Positions 8,738 to 18,007 of a DNA stretch of 64,000 bases are shown here, one piece after another. Numbering within the stretch: the first letter of the stretch is position 1; each line of letters starts with the position of its first letter. The notes beneath the pieces are model-generated. The model was not told the origin of the DNA, did not search any database, and saw only the letters and a list, made by a program, of their open reading frames with translations. A program made the translations under genes and the position numbers. This DNA comes from Bacteroidales bacterium (GTDB lineage Bacteria; Bacteroidota; Bacteroidia; Bacteroidales; P3), in the NCBI GenBank assembly GCA_017480145.1, contig JAFVBF010000060.1:1-64000 (forward strand), in the 5' to 3' direction.

Positions 8738-10174
8738 TTAGAGTTGATTCTCAGTCATGGCTTGACTTACCTCCCATCGCTGACGAAGCAAGAAATAGTG
8801 GTAAGCGATGTCTATTGATTCGACCAGTCGGTCGCCCATCATGTCGGCTCCTTGTTGTGTGAAATGGATGTGGTCGGCTCCTGCCAGCCCTTGGTGAACC
8901 CATGCTGTCATCGAACCATAGCCCCCCATGGCATCGTAGAGGCTCCAGTAGGCGGCTCCGTGGGCGGTAACGCTGTCTCGTATTCCAGCCACGATAGATG
9001 GCAGGTAAGGGTATGTCATGGTTTCGCCGTCAATGGTGGTACTCATGTCTGATGGCCCGATGAACAGGATGAGCGCATCGGGACAGCATCGGCGCAATCG
9101 GTCTATCTGTCTGCCCAGCGAGCGGCCATAAGTAGCCAATGCCTGCTCGCCACGGATGTAGGGCACCGAGTTGCCTCCGAATTGCAGAATAATCATGCCC
9201 ACGTCCATGTAGTCGTAGGAGGCTTTGAGCTCGGTAGCATCAATTAGAGAGAACTGCTGTCCAGAGCAGCCACGCATGGGTATATTGTCTACCGCCACGC
9301 CAGGCCCATTGTCCACCATGATGCCGTAGAGGTCTGCTTCTCCACTCATTGTCAGGGTGACGCGGCCAACAGGATGTGGAAAATACCATTCCATCAACTG
9401 TACCCCCTCGGTGTCTTCGCATTGCTCTATGCTTTCGCCATATTTCGAGTCGGCAGTGACGTATAGGGGTCCAAAGCGGTTGCCGAAAATCAGTCGTAGC
9501 GAATTGAACGCCATTACTGCGCTGTCGGCATAGCGCGAGTTAGAGGCTGTGATGGTTGTGCTGGCTTGGCCCTCAATACGGTGGCTGTGTACCAGCGGAC
9601 CGTAATGCCCGTCACATCGGCTCACGCTGCTATCGCCATATGGAGCCATATAGCGCAGGGTGCCTGTAGTGCTGAGGCTTACGGCCGGTGTGTTAATGAC
9701 TTGCCGCAGTGGTATCATTCCAGGGCCGCCACCGCCAAAGTTTTTTTGCATATAGCGGCGCAGACGGCTGGTCATGCGGTCCATTTCTATTTGTGAGTCT
9801 CCGTAATGTACAATGCGGATGGTTCGTCCTTGTTCTTTTGCATTTTGCAGCTGTGCCATGAGGGGTAGGAAGAAGTCGCCATCGTTGTCAGGAAACCAAA
9901 ATCGTGCATCACCTTCTTGTTGTTTTGCTCGATAGTGCTCTACGGAATCCTGTAGGCTGGCCAAATGTCTTTGGCTTTCGTTTTCTACCTTTTCTTGTGC
10001 CAGATAGTCAGTAACATTCAGCTCCTCGGCCTTCGGTGTAATGATTTTCTCTATAGATGGAAACTTCAGATTGATGCCTATCAACTGCACTCCGTCAGTG
10101 GGAAATAAATAGGCCATCAAGACAAGCAGTCCGATGGCAGTGACAATGAATAAAAGTATCCTAAAGGGCTTCAA
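8738..10174 (-). CDS. Membrane-anchored SGNH-like protein
   Basis: 478 residues. Residues about 5-24 form one hydrophobic anchor, then a short charged stretch leads to the periplasmic domain. SGNH blocks: IVHYGDSQIE near residues 121-130 (Ser127), QFGGNSVPY (block III, Asn present, usual Asp replaced by Ser) and DHIHFTQQGADMM (block V). It is related in plan to the next gene but clearly diverged. First gene of the operon that ends with the MBOAT protein; a -7 box lies 44 nt upstream of its start. A role in glycan O-acylation is inferred from the neighbours. Confidence 0.87.
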   Translation of the reverse strand: MKPFRILLFIVTAIGLLVLMAYLFPTDGVQLIGINLKFPSIEKIITPKAEELNVTDYLAQEKVENESQRHLASLQDSVEHYRAKQQEGDARFWFPDNDGDFFLPLMAQLQNAKEQGRTIRIVHYGDSQIEMDRMTSRLRRYMQKNFGGGGPGMIPLRQVINTPAVSLSTTGTLRYMAPYGDSSVSRCDGHYGPLVHSHRIEGQASTTITASNSRYADSAVMAFNSLRLIFGNRFGPLYVTADSKYGESIEQCEDTEGVQLMEWYFPHPVGRVTLTMSGEADLYGIMVDNGPGVAVDNIPMRGCSGQQFSLIDATELKASYDYMDVGMIILQFGGNSVPYIRGEQALATYGRSLGRQIDRLRRCCPDALILFIGPSDMSTTIDGETMTYPYLPSIVAGIRDSVTAHGAAYWSLYDAMGGYGSMTAWVHQGLAGADHIHFTQQGADMMGDRLVESIDIAYHYFLLRQRWEVSQAMTENQL

Positions 10175-10217
10175 GTGTTAAGTGTTGGAAGTTTGTTGGT
10201 GCGAAAAAAATAATTGG

Positions 10218-10225
10218 CAAAGATA
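10218..10225 (-). promoter_or_regulatory. -7 box for the SGNH-SGNH-MBOAT operon
   Basis: The minus strand reads TATCTTTG, matching the Bacteroidota TAnnTTTG box, in the 66-nt gap between the GT39-type gene and the first SGNH gene. No clear TTTG lies at the expected -33 distance, so only half of the signature is present. Confidence 0.6.
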
Positions 10226-10240
10226 CAAATACTTATTGTT

Positions 10241-12046
10241 TTATTTAAGATTTTTTATATCTGCTTTCCCGTTTTGAGGATAGGGCACATCGGCTCTCTC
10301 AAAATGAATGTTGTACCTTTTGCTTTGTCGTGTTGGTCGGTTGGCTACATTGTTGATGCAGAACCCTACATGAAACTTTCCTATGGCAATGCTGTCGGGC
10401 AGTGGAAAAGTACAAGTGAGGGTCACTGTCTGCTCTGCTGGCAGTAGAAAGTCCTGTCGGCTGTTGCACAGGGGTCTCTTATCTCCTATTCGGTAATGCA
10501 TGCAGAGTCGCAGCGAGTCTGCATGTCCGGAAGCAATGTCATAAGGGTAGGGGTTATACACCTGTAGCGGCACCTGCACCGTGCCAGCTTTCGTATCAAT
10601 GCACCAGTCTGCTTCGTTGCATTGGAATACGACTTCTCGCACTGGTCGGTAGTTCTTAAGGGTACATATTTGTAATTTCTTTCCGTTGGGCAGTATGGTA
10701 AGGCATTGTTCGTCACGCTCGGTCTCGATGAGCACGTCTCTCCCTTTGAATACTCGGTCGTCCTGCCGTAGCGACCATTGGCTCATGCGGCTCCATGCAT
10801 TGGGCATACAATAAGTTTCGCCGCCGGTATAGTAAGCATATTTCGCCGCTTTGGCGTAGTTCTCAAATACTATGGGACGACCTTGTGCTTTTTGGGCAAT
10901 GGCATTGTATTGTTCTGCATTATTCCATATTTCACCATTGAATCCGAGTGGGTTGGTTATGGCCACCACACGTAGTAAGACGAAGACAACAATAGCTGCT
11001 GAGATTACCCAGCCGAGGTACTGCTGGCACTGGCTGTGGCAGTGTGCATAGTTCCAAAGCAATGCCGTTAGGGGCATGGCTATGGGCAGTAGCCATTGCA
11101 CTTGGGTACTGCCGTGAAGCGAGGCGGCAAAGAAGAACAGTATTACTCCCCACACGATGCCGCGCATGGCTCTCAGTAGTTCGAGATTGGCTGTATTGGC
11201 TCCAGGCGAATGCCTCATCCCTTGCACGAAATGCCAGAGGAATAGGGGATTGAAGAATATCAGCAGGTTAATCCACACCATTAGGGGATTTTCCCAGTCA
11301 AAGCCTTTATGCCGTTCTATCAGATGATAGGCGAATGAACACCAGTCATGTCGCCACTGCCACCATAGGTGTGGAACATATAACGCCGTGGCCAAAAGAA
11401 CAGCGACATAGAACCTTTGGGTTTTAAAGACTCGTATGTTGGACAGAAAGGCGAAAATCACAATTAGTACCCCATGGTATTTGCTATAGGCCAACAGTGT
11501 CATAGACACCCCCATCAGTATGGTATTTTTGATGGAGTCCTGTTGAAGGAAACGTTGGTAACTCCACAAAAAAAGCACACCGAAAAATAATAGTGGAGCA
11601 TCAGGCAGAGCCAGCAGTCCGTAGAGTTGTAATGCCGGCATGGCAAAACAGATGCCAGCATACAGCCATACGTCTCGGTGTGTGGGTTGCGGAGGCTTTA
11701 TAATTTTCCAAAACAAATAAAGTCCGAGAGGCTGCAATAGTAGGATGGCAAAGCGTACTCCGAGTGTCCCTCCCATCCATGACGTGAGCCATATAAGCAG
11801 TGCCACCATGGGTGGGTGGTCATAGTATCCCCAGTCAAGCCTTCCGTTGAAACACACCCACGACCAATAATACGCCTCGTCGTTCGCCAGCTCCATCCGT
11901 GACGCCTGCACAACGTTCAACAGCCACCATGCTGACAATAAAACAATTAGCAGACCGTCGGCGGAAAGTCTGTCAATCTTGGGGCGCAATATACTTTGCC
12001 ATGTCTTGCGCATCGTATAGTCGTCCAGACTATGGTCTGGTTCCAC
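10241..12046 (-). CDS. GT39-type membrane glycosyltransferase with extra C-terminal domain
   Basis: 601 residues. It shows the ArnT/PMT-like signature: NDEAYYW near residues 55-61 with the acidic pair expected to bind the lipid-linked donor, then YYDHPPM. About ten membrane segments fill residues 30-390. The last 170 or so residues are soluble, beta-rich in appearance and presumably periplasmic. Such enzymes move sugars from polyprenyl-phosphate carriers onto lipid A or other envelope acceptors. It starts 18 nt after lpxD, which supports an envelope-lipid role. An internal Met at 12013 is an alternative start. Donor and acceptor unknown. Confidence 0.88.
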   Translation of the reverse strand: MEPDHSLDDYTMRKTWQSILRPKIDRLSADGLLIVLLSAWWLLNVVQASRMELANDEAYYWSWVCFNGRLDWGYYDHPPMVALLIWLTSWMGGTLGVRFAILLLQPLGLYLFWKIIKPPQPTHRDVWLYAGICFAMPALQLYGLLALPDAPLLFFGVLFLWSYQRFLQQDSIKNTILMGVSMTLLAYSKYHGVLIVIFAFLSNIRVFKTQRFYVAVLLATALYVPHLWWQWRHDWCSFAYHLIERHKGFDWENPLMVWINLLIFFNPLFLWHFVQGMRHSPGANTANLELLRAMRGIVWGVILFFFAASLHGSTQVQWLLPIAMPLTALLWNYAHCHSQCQQYLGWVISAAIVVFVLLRVVAITNPLGFNGEIWNNAEQYNAIAQKAQGRPIVFENYAKAAKYAYYTGGETYCMPNAWSRMSQWSLRQDDRVFKGRDVLIETERDEQCLTILPNGKKLQICTLKNYRPVREVVFQCNEADWCIDTKAGTVQVPLQVYNPYPYDIASGHADSLRLCMHYRIGDKRPLCNSRQDFLLPAEQTVTLTCTFPLPDSIAIGKFHVGFCINNVANRPTRQSKRYNIHFERADVPYPQNGKADIKNLK

Positions 12047-12064
12047 TAAAGAAAGCTTATATGC

Positions 12065-13102
12065 CTAATTCTTTGGGGTCAAGGCCTTGAGTTTTTTTTC
12101 CAACTCGTCTATGCGACTGATTAGGGCATCCATGTTGCGGGTGAAGACATAGTTCCGCCGCTGCTTGGCGCCGTCAATGGCTGGTGAACCCAGCAAAATG
12201 CTGTCAGATTTGGCGTTACGTGTTACGCCACTCTGTGCCGCAATAGTCACTCGGTCGCCAACCTCTATGTGCCCAACGATGCCTACCTGTCCTGCCAGGA
12301 TGCAGTTGCTACCTACTTTGCCGCTGCCTGCCACGCCGCTTTGTGCTGCCATGGCTGTATTATTGCCTATCACCACGTTGTGGGCTATTTGGCACAAGTT
12401 GTCAATCTTGGCTCCCTTGCGTATGAAAGTGCTACCCATGGTGGCTCGGTCTATGCAAGTGTTAGCTCCAACCTCTACGTCATCTTCAATGACCACGTTG
12501 CCTATCTGGTCTATCTTGTTGTAGGTCCCGTCGCCTTTAGGGGCAAAACCAAACCCATCGGCACCGATTACTGCCCCCGAATGCAGTATGCAGTTGTTTC
12601 CCACCACGGTGTCACTATATAGTTTGACACCTGCGTAAAGGGTGGTGTCGTCTCCTATCACACAGCGGTCTCCGATATAGACTTGCGGATATATCTTTAC
12701 GTTGTTTCCAATCTTTACATCACGACCAATTACGGCATATTCGCCCACATAGCAGTTTTTGCCTATCTTTGAACGTCGGCCTATATGGCTGCGTAGCGAA
12801 CGACCTTTGGGTGGCTTAGTCATTTGGTTGAAGGTGTGCAGCAAGGTCGCCACGCTTAGGTAGGGATTGTCCACGCGAATCAGGGTGGACTCTACGGGAT
12901 GTTCTAACACAAAGTCTTTGCTGATGATGATGGCTGATGCTTTCTTTTCATAGATGTAGTGCGTGTATTTGGGATTGGCCAGAAATGTGATGCCACCTTC
13001 CTCGCCTTCTTCAATCTTGCAGGGTTTCCATATCAGCACATTCTCGTCACCCTCCACCGTTCCTTTCAGTATCTTGGCTATTTCTTTGGCAGTAAACTGC
13101 AT
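12065..13102 (-). CDS. lpxD: UDP-3-O-acylglucosamine N-acyltransferase
   Basis: 345 residues, the usual length. An amino-terminal domain (about 1-100) precedes a left-handed beta helix of hexapeptide repeats, with IGADGFGFAP, IDRATMGST and the catalytic-type QIAHNVVIGNN (His241). It transfers a 3-hydroxyacyl chain from ACP to UDP-3-O-acyl-glucosamine in the third step of lipid A synthesis, in the cytoplasm. Here it sits between lptC and a GT39-type gene in a leftward envelope operon. A coiled tail (IDELEKKLKAL) closes the protein and could form the trimer. Start ATG at 13102. Confidence 0.97.
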   Translation of the reverse strand: MQFTAKEIAKILKGTVEGDENVLIWKPCKIEEGEEGGITFLANPKYTHYIYEKKASAIIISKDFVLEHPVESTLIRVDNPYLSVATLLHTFNQMTKPPKGRSLRSHIGRRSKIGKNCYVGEYAVIGRDVKIGNNVKIYPQVYIGDRCVIGDDTTLYAGVKLYSDTVVGNNCILHSGAVIGADGFGFAPKGDGTYNKIDQIGNVVIEDDVEVGANTCIDRATMGSTFIRKGAKIDNLCQIAHNVVIGNNTAMAAQSGVAGSGKVGSNCILAGQVGIVGHIEVGDRVTIAAQSGVTRNAKSDSILLGSPAIDGAKQRRNYVFTRNMDALISRIDELEKKLKALTPKN

Positions 13103-13211
13103 ATTGATATGTTTTTAATAACTGTTCTAATTTTTTATATGTTGCTCTATGACTTGCACAGTGGGTATGCCTCGTCGTTATGTGCCACTTTTCTCGACCC
13201 ATAAGACAGGA

Positions 13212-13796
13212 TTATTCGTCCTGCCATTCCACGGTTCCTCGCTGTCTTACGATTTGCGGATTTTCGAATTTGTCGTCAGATTCAAAACTATCGCCATAGG
13301 TGATGCGGCTGCCATTTACCGAACGTAAGGGATGTTTGCTATAGATTCGCTTTTGCGGAGCATTCCACACCAAGTCTTCCAGATAGGTAGTGTCGCCTGA
13401 CCGATAGTCTATTACCATCACGCTGTCGCGAGCCACCATTACATCTCGGTCATCGAATGATACGGCATACTTGGATTGAAAAAAGGCTGTTGCCTCATCG
13501 GTTGACTTGTAAAAGGTGATAGCAACTCCCTTGGGGTAAATTGTTTTTTCCTTGGGGTCTGTATATTTGAGAATCAACGGAGCATCCATCACCATCTGTA
13601 GATTCCCCTTATCACTGCGGATTACGTGGCCGCCTCGGATGGTCTGTGTCGGCAGGGTCTTTCGTTCGAAATTCTGTATCTCGTCCATGCTGTTGCTACA
13701 GCCAGCCATCAGGAGGCCTCCCATAAACCCGAGACAGAGGTACATCGCAGTGCACCTCTCTCTCGGTAAAGATTTTCTATGATGATAGGGAATCAA
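13212..13796 (-). CDS. lptC: LptC-like LPS export lipoprotein
   Basis: 194 residues. A signal sequence ends in a lipobox, LLMAGC, with Cys33 the expected lipidated residue; a second Met at 13745 could be the real start and would leave a shorter leader. The body is beta-rich with the LptC-type opening (TIRGGHVIRSDKGNLQMVMD). LptC joins the inner-membrane LptBFG complex to the periplasmic LPS bridge. Here it is predicted to be a lipoprotein, not a membrane-spanning protein as in Escherichia coli. It follows the TPR gene by 12 nt and precedes lpxD, so LPS synthesis and export genes share a transcript. Confidence 0.85.
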   Translation of the reverse strand: MIPYHHRKSLPRERCTAMYLCLGFMGGLLMAGCSNSMDEIQNFERKTLPTQTIRGGHVIRSDKGNLQMVMDAPLILKYTDPKEKTIYPKGVAITFYKSTDEATAFFQSKYAVSFDDRDVMVARDSVMVIDYRSGDTTYLEDLVWNAPQKRIYSKHPLRSVNGSRITYGDSFESDDKFENPQIVRQRGTVEWQDE

Positions 13797-13808
13797 TATG
13801 TGATGCTC

Positions 13809-15152
13809 TTAGCGTGTCCGTACAGTAGTGTTTTCATTAATCCACGACCCAACACGATAGCCATTGCCGTCAATCAGGTCAAGCATGAAGGCGTCATTCT
13901 TCTTTGGGAAATATGAAGAGAAGGTACTCACCATTTTGCTCACGGCTTCGGCTGTGGCTTCCGACACATCGGCCTTTGTGGCCCGGCGTGCCATGTCGAC
14001 GGCAGCCCAATAGACGCTGCGGCCGTTCATCCCGTCATCCACCATGCGGGCACTGGAGGCATACAACTGGGCAATCTGGATATAGGGTTCACCCTTGGTG
14101 GGGTCTACCTTGGCAGCTTCCAAAAACGAGGTACGTGCGGCGGCATAGGCATTTTGTTTGCTTTGTGATAACCCGAGGAGGATATAAGCTTTATAGAGGT
14201 CTTTGGTCTCGCTGAGTCCTTTGACGGCATCGTTCAAGTATTCAACGGCTTTACCGAATTGCTCCTTGCTCACGCTCATCTGTCCCATGCGTAGGGCCGT
14301 GGATGGCGATGGCTCAAGGGCGTATAGTTTCTCTGTGGCATCGAAGAACAGTTGAGTGGTTGCACACCCTTTTTTCATTAGAATGTTGGTTATTTTTTTC
14401 AGCAGTTCTATGTTTTCAGGATCTGCATCAAACTTCTTGGTGTAGATGTTCACCAATTCGTCGCAGCCGGCATAGGGGGAGAATGCGTTTTCCACACCGT
14501 TGATGTAACTCTCTATGAGTTTCATCTTGGCACTGTCTCCTGCATTGGCAATCAGTTGTTTGTCTAAAAGTTCGCTGGCTACGTCATAGTTGTCCACTAC
14601 TAACGTTGGTTCTGCTTTTCCGGCCCGGACATAATTGATGGTCGTTTCCATGTATTTCACCACATATGCGGCATCCAGTTTCTCTCCGCCAAGTTTTATG
14701 GCCTCGCTATAGAGGTTATAGCAGTCTTCCAGAGCGTCAGAACCTTTCAGTTGCTGAAGATCCATGGCCTTTTTCGCAGTTATCTCTGCTGCCTCGCCAT
14801 AGTTGGCAATACGGGTATCGTACATGGCCATCAACTCGGTGATGTATCCTTCGCGTTCTTCGGCAGTCTTCGACTGGTTGATGAGGGCTTTAAGGATGTT
14901 CACGCCATTCAGATATAGGTTTTTGCTCTGCTTCGGGCAGTTCTCCACAATCATTTTCCATTTCGGATAGGCTTCAAATAGATATCGCTGGTCCTTGGAG
15001 TTTTTATACTCCTTAATGTCTTGCTGATAGAGTGATACGGTGGCCAGCATGTCCTGCTGCTTCTCTGCCGAGCAGCCCCAATCTTTGGTCTGTGCGTTCA
15101 GTGTAGGCAGTGTCGTTACAACGGCAACGGCCAGTAAAAGCGTTTTCTTCAT
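13809..15152 (-). CDS. Secreted tetratricopeptide-repeat protein
   Basis: 447 residues. A clear signal peptide (MKKTLLLAVAVVTTLPTLNAQ) is followed by helical repeats. Recognisable TPR-like segments are FGKAVEYLNDAVKGL and AAARTSFLEAAKVDPTKGEPYIQIAQLY in the last third. Probably periplasmic or outer-membrane associated, acting as a scaffold. The order coaX, barrel protein, TPR protein, lptC recurs in Bacteroidales as I recall it, which suggests a shared envelope role, but no specific function can be assigned. Confidence 0.85.
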   Translation of the reverse strand: MKKTLLLAVAVVTTLPTLNAQTKDWGCSAEKQQDMLATVSLYQQDIKEYKNSKDQRYLFEAYPKWKMIVENCPKQSKNLYLNGVNILKALINQSKTAEEREGYITELMAMYDTRIANYGEAAEITAKKAMDLQQLKGSDALEDCYNLYSEAIKLGGEKLDAAYVVKYMETTINYVRAGKAEPTLVVDNYDVASELLDKQLIANAGDSAKMKLIESYINGVENAFSPYAGCDELVNIYTKKFDADPENIELLKKITNILMKKGCATTQLFFDATEKLYALEPSPSTALRMGQMSVSKEQFGKAVEYLNDAVKGLSETKDLYKAYILLGLSQSKQNAYAAARTSFLEAAKVDPTKGEPYIQIAQLYASSARMVDDGMNGRSVYWAAVDMARRATKADVSEATAEAVSKMVSTFSSYFPKKNDAFMLDLIDGNGYRVGSWINENTTVRTR

Positions 15153-15177
15153 GTTATTATAATTTATAGTTTCCTTA

Positions 15178-16530
15178 TTAGTTATATTTTCTTTTTACAA
15201 ACCAGCGTTCGTTGCTGCTCAGGGTGAACCCGATGGAAAAGGTCTCGGTGCATAGCAAATCGGTTTCACCAAAATTAGTGTAGGCGCAACTTAGCACAAA
15301 TTGTGAACGTCCTTTGCGCATGGGAAATGTGATTCCCATACCCACACCCCATTCGTCCAAAGTCTCTGTGTTGCCTGTCTGCGATACGTCCAGCGATAGT
15401 TTCCCTTTTTCATAGTGTATGCCACCTGTCAGCCCCATGCGCCCTATGTAGCGCACTGCCTCGGGATTCCCTAACCAGCCGCCGCCTATGGCTATGCGGC
15501 AGTTGCTCTTGTATTGTAGGCCACTGTTTCCAAAGATAGGGTGGGATAGGCCTTCTTCATATTTCATTCCGCTGTGCTCGGCGTAGTAGGCATCTACCGC
15601 CACCTCCCAGCGATGATTGCGTTCTATTGCCAGTCCTACGCCAATGCCCATTGGCTGTTTCATTTTGCTATCATACTTACTGCTCTCTCCCCGGGCAGGA
15701 AATATGGTGTCTAAAAAATGCTCAGTACCCGAGGTGGTGATGAATGTATATATCAGCGACTCATCTTTTACCGTCAGGGTCTGTGGCAGTTTGCATGTTA
15801 CGGCGGCCGTAAGTGTGTATTTTTCGTTCAGCGGCTGTCGGTAGAGTAGTCCTATGTCAAAGGTTACATTACTCACGCGTGTGTTTTTCTGTCGTCGGGT
15901 ATCCTGATAGTAACTGGTGTCCGAACCGACAAAGTCGTAGGTGATAGCTCTCGACACATTACCGTATAGGTAGTTCAGATTGAATCCTGCCTGCAATGTG
16001 GGCTTGCCCTCATCTCCACCTATAATGTTGAATCCGTTACCCCAATATACCTGTGAGATACCACCGGTTCCATCATACACGTTTCTCACCAGTTGAGATG
16101 TCCCTGTCACCGACTGCTGTACTACGGTTTCGTATTTCGTGGTGCTATAGGGCAACAATCCCAGCGATGTTTTCCACCAGTTGGTAAGTGGAAACGCCAC
16201 TGCCAGCGAAGACAGTGCCCCGTCAAAACTATTTGAGGTCTGATTTCCGCCAGTTAGATGGGTATTGTCTAAACTCATGGAGATGTCAAATACAAAGCTC
16301 TCTTTCTGTATTGACGCGTATGAGGCTGGGTTGAATGGATTCACGTAGTTGTTGCTTGCCCGTGAGTACACTACGCCGCCCATTGCTGCCGCAAAAGGCG
16401 TACTGCCTGGCAACTTGTTCTGGCTGAGGCCGTATTGCGAGAAGGGGGAATTCACCCCATTCTGAGACATCAGTATCAGCGGCAGAGCCAAGATGGCACT
16501 TATCAGCAATGTGAATTGTCTGTACATCAT
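15178..16530 (-). CDS. Probable outer-membrane beta-barrel protein
   Basis: 450 residues with a signal peptide (LLISAILALPLILMSQ). The remainder alternates short polar turns with amphipathic strands and ends in a strand with aromatic residues (ERWFVKRKYN), typical of outer-membrane barrels. The segment PFAAAMGGVVYSRASNNYVNP followed by NPASYAS resembles the plug region of FadL/OmpP1-like proteins, but this is a weak resemblance. It starts 35 nt after coaX and ends 25 nt before the TPR gene. Ligand unknown. Confidence 0.75.
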   Translation of the reverse strand: MMYRQFTLLISAILALPLILMSQNGVNSPFSQYGLSQNKLPGSTPFAAAMGGVVYSRASNNYVNPFNPASYASIQKESFVFDISMSLDNTHLTGGNQTSNSFDGALSSLAVAFPLTNWWKTSLGLLPYSTTKYETVVQQSVTGTSQLVRNVYDGTGGISQVYWGNGFNIIGGDEGKPTLQAGFNLNYLYGNVSRAITYDFVGSDTSYYQDTRRQKNTRVSNVTFDIGLLYRQPLNEKYTLTAAVTCKLPQTLTVKDESLIYTFITTSGTEHFLDTIFPARGESSKYDSKMKQPMGIGVGLAIERNHRWEVAVDAYYAEHSGMKYEEGLSHPIFGNSGLQYKSNCRIAIGGGWLGNPEAVRYIGRMGLTGGIHYEKGKLSLDVSQTGNTETLDEWGVGMGITFPMRKGRSQFVLSCAYTNFGETDLLCTETFSIGFTLSSNERWFVKRKYN

Positions 16531-16565
16531 TCCCTTTTAGTAATTTAGTTTGAAAGGCTTGCTGT

Positions 16566-17303
16566 TTATTGCTTCGCCAGTGGTTTGTCATACATTTGGG
16601 CTATGGTTGCCAGTCCTTTGAATAGCAGGTCTGGTTCGTATTTCGCTCCGTCAATTTCGGAACATACGTACTCGCCTACGCCGCCCGTATAGAGTATTCG
16701 TACTTGGGCATCTGCTTTTCGGTAGTGTTGGACTATCCCTTGCACTGCGTATCTTACGCCGCACACCACCCCGCATTTCATGGCTTCTCGCGTGGAGTGC
16801 CCCAAGGGATTATTCTTCTCCGTATAATCTAATTCAACGTGCGGTAGTCGTGCCGTGTTTTGGTATAAGCTCAGTAGTTGCATCTCCGCACCTGGCAGTA
16901 TAGCGCCGCCACGAAACACGCCGTGGGCGTCTATATAGTCCACCGTCGTGCAGGTACCTGCGTCTATCACAACGCAGGCGTCTTTCTGCATTCCCCAGGC
17001 CCCGCAGGCTGCGGCAACGCGGTCCTGACCCAGCGTTTGAGGAGTCTCGTAGTCTATGGCTATAGGAAGAGTATCGTCCATGTTGAAACTTCTTGCCATC
17101 ACACTATGTTCTCTCAAAATTTCACAGTGGTATTCTGGGTCGCCACCCGATGCGCATACGATGGCTTCGTCCATCTGCTTCCCATGCAGCACGCTTTCCC
17201 ATCCGTCCGTTCCCAACACGCCGCCTTCGTCCAGCAGGCTCCATTCTTCGTTGGCCAGCCGCCACTTTATGTCGGTATTGCCTATATCCACCAGCAGTTT
17301 CAT
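16566..17303 (-). CDS. coaX: Type III pantothenate kinase
   Basis: 245 residues. ASKHA-fold motifs: LLVDIGNTDIKW at the start (phosphate loop), GQDRVAAACGAW in the middle, and VVIDAGTCTTVDYID with GGAILPG. It phosphorylates pantothenate with ATP in the first step of coenzyme A synthesis. The pantothenate synthetase gene panC lies elsewhere in this window (59232-60119). The gene starts 30 nt after pth and probably shares its promoter. Confidence 0.95.
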   Translation of the reverse strand: MKLLVDIGNTDIKWRLANEEWSLLDEGGVLGTDGWESVLHGKQMDEAIVCASGGDPEYHCEILREHSVMARSFNMDDTLPIAIDYETPQTLGQDRVAAACGAWGMQKDACVVIDAGTCTTVDYIDAHGVFRGGAILPGAEMQLLSLYQNTARLPHVELDYTEKNNPLGHSTREAMKCGVVCGVRYAVQGIVQHYRKADAQVRILYTGGVGEYVCSEIDGAKYEPDLLFKGLATIAQMYDKPLAKQ

Positions 17304-17333
17304 CTACTGTCAGCCTCCTCTTAAATATGGATG

Positions 17334-17894
17334 TTACTCGTTATACATATTCATTGCCCGGTCAGCACCCAATGTGGCAAAACATTTCACGGCCTCCGTC
17401 GCCCGCTCAATCTTTGGCTCCATCACTGCCATCTCTTCTTCTGTGAAATGCCCCAGCACGTAGTCTATTTGCCGCCCGCGGCTGAAGTTGTTGCCCACGC
17501 CTATGCGCAGTCGGCAATAGCTGTTGTGCCCCAGGGCCTCCTCTATATTTGCCAGTCCGTTATGGCCTCCACCGCTGCCCTGTTTCTTCATCCGCAGGGT
17601 GCCTACAGGCAATGCAATGTCATCCACCACGATTAACAGTTGATTCGTTGGAATCTTCTCGGCATTCATCCAGTACCTCACAGCTTTGCCGCTCAGATTC
17701 ATGTACGTGGTGGGCTTCAGCAGTACCAGCGTGCGCCCTTTGCAGCGCATTTCAGCTCTGTAGGCATGGCGTTCCAGCGTCCAGCGTGCCTCGCTTGCCT
17801 TGGCCAACGCATCTACCACCATAAAGCCGCAATTATGCCGCGTGCCCTCGTATTCTGCCCCCGTATTTCCAAGACCAACAATGAGATACTTCAT
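17334..17894 (-). CDS. pth: Peptidyl-tRNA hydrolase
   Basis: 186 residues from ATG 17894, giving the family start MKYLIVGLGNTG and catalytic His20 in TRHNCGF; LVLLKPTTYMNLSG and VVDDIALPVG follow. It frees tRNA from peptidyl-tRNA dropped by ribosomes. Longer reading frames to 17954 or 17978 exist, but the -7 box occupies 17976-17983, so a start at 17978 would not be transcribed. 17954 (a 20-residue extension) remains possible. First gene of the leftward operon that continues through coaX to the GT39-type gene. Confidence 0.95.
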   Translation of the reverse strand: MKYLIVGLGNTGAEYEGTRHNCGFMVVDALAKASEARWTLERHAYRAEMRCKGRTLVLLKPTTYMNLSGKAVRYWMNAEKIPTNQLLIVVDDIALPVGTLRMKKQGSGGGHNGLANIEEALGHNSYCRLRIGVGNNFSRGRQIDYVLGHFTEEEMAVMEPKIERATEAVKCFATLGADRAMNMYNE

Positions 17895-17975
17895 TTCTTC
17901 CACCGTTGCATCCTTCGTCTCTCGACCTTTCTGCAACCATTTTAAAAGGTTCATTTCTACCGTAGAATAATTCGG

Positions 17976-18007
17976 CAAATATACGAAAAACCCTGCAACC
18001 CCGCAAA
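17976..18007 (-). promoter_or_regulatory. Full Bacteroidota promoter before pth
   Basis: The minus strand reads TTTG (18007-18004), 20 nt, then TATATTTG (17983-17976): both boxes fit the -33/-7 consensus and spacing. Transcription should begin near 17969 and can serve the roughly 7.7-kb run pth to GT39. It also decides against the longest pth start. Confidence 0.8.

Noticed and set aside
17895..17978. Longest start for pth
   Set aside because: The ATG at 17978 lies within the -7 box and would be upstream of the transcript start.
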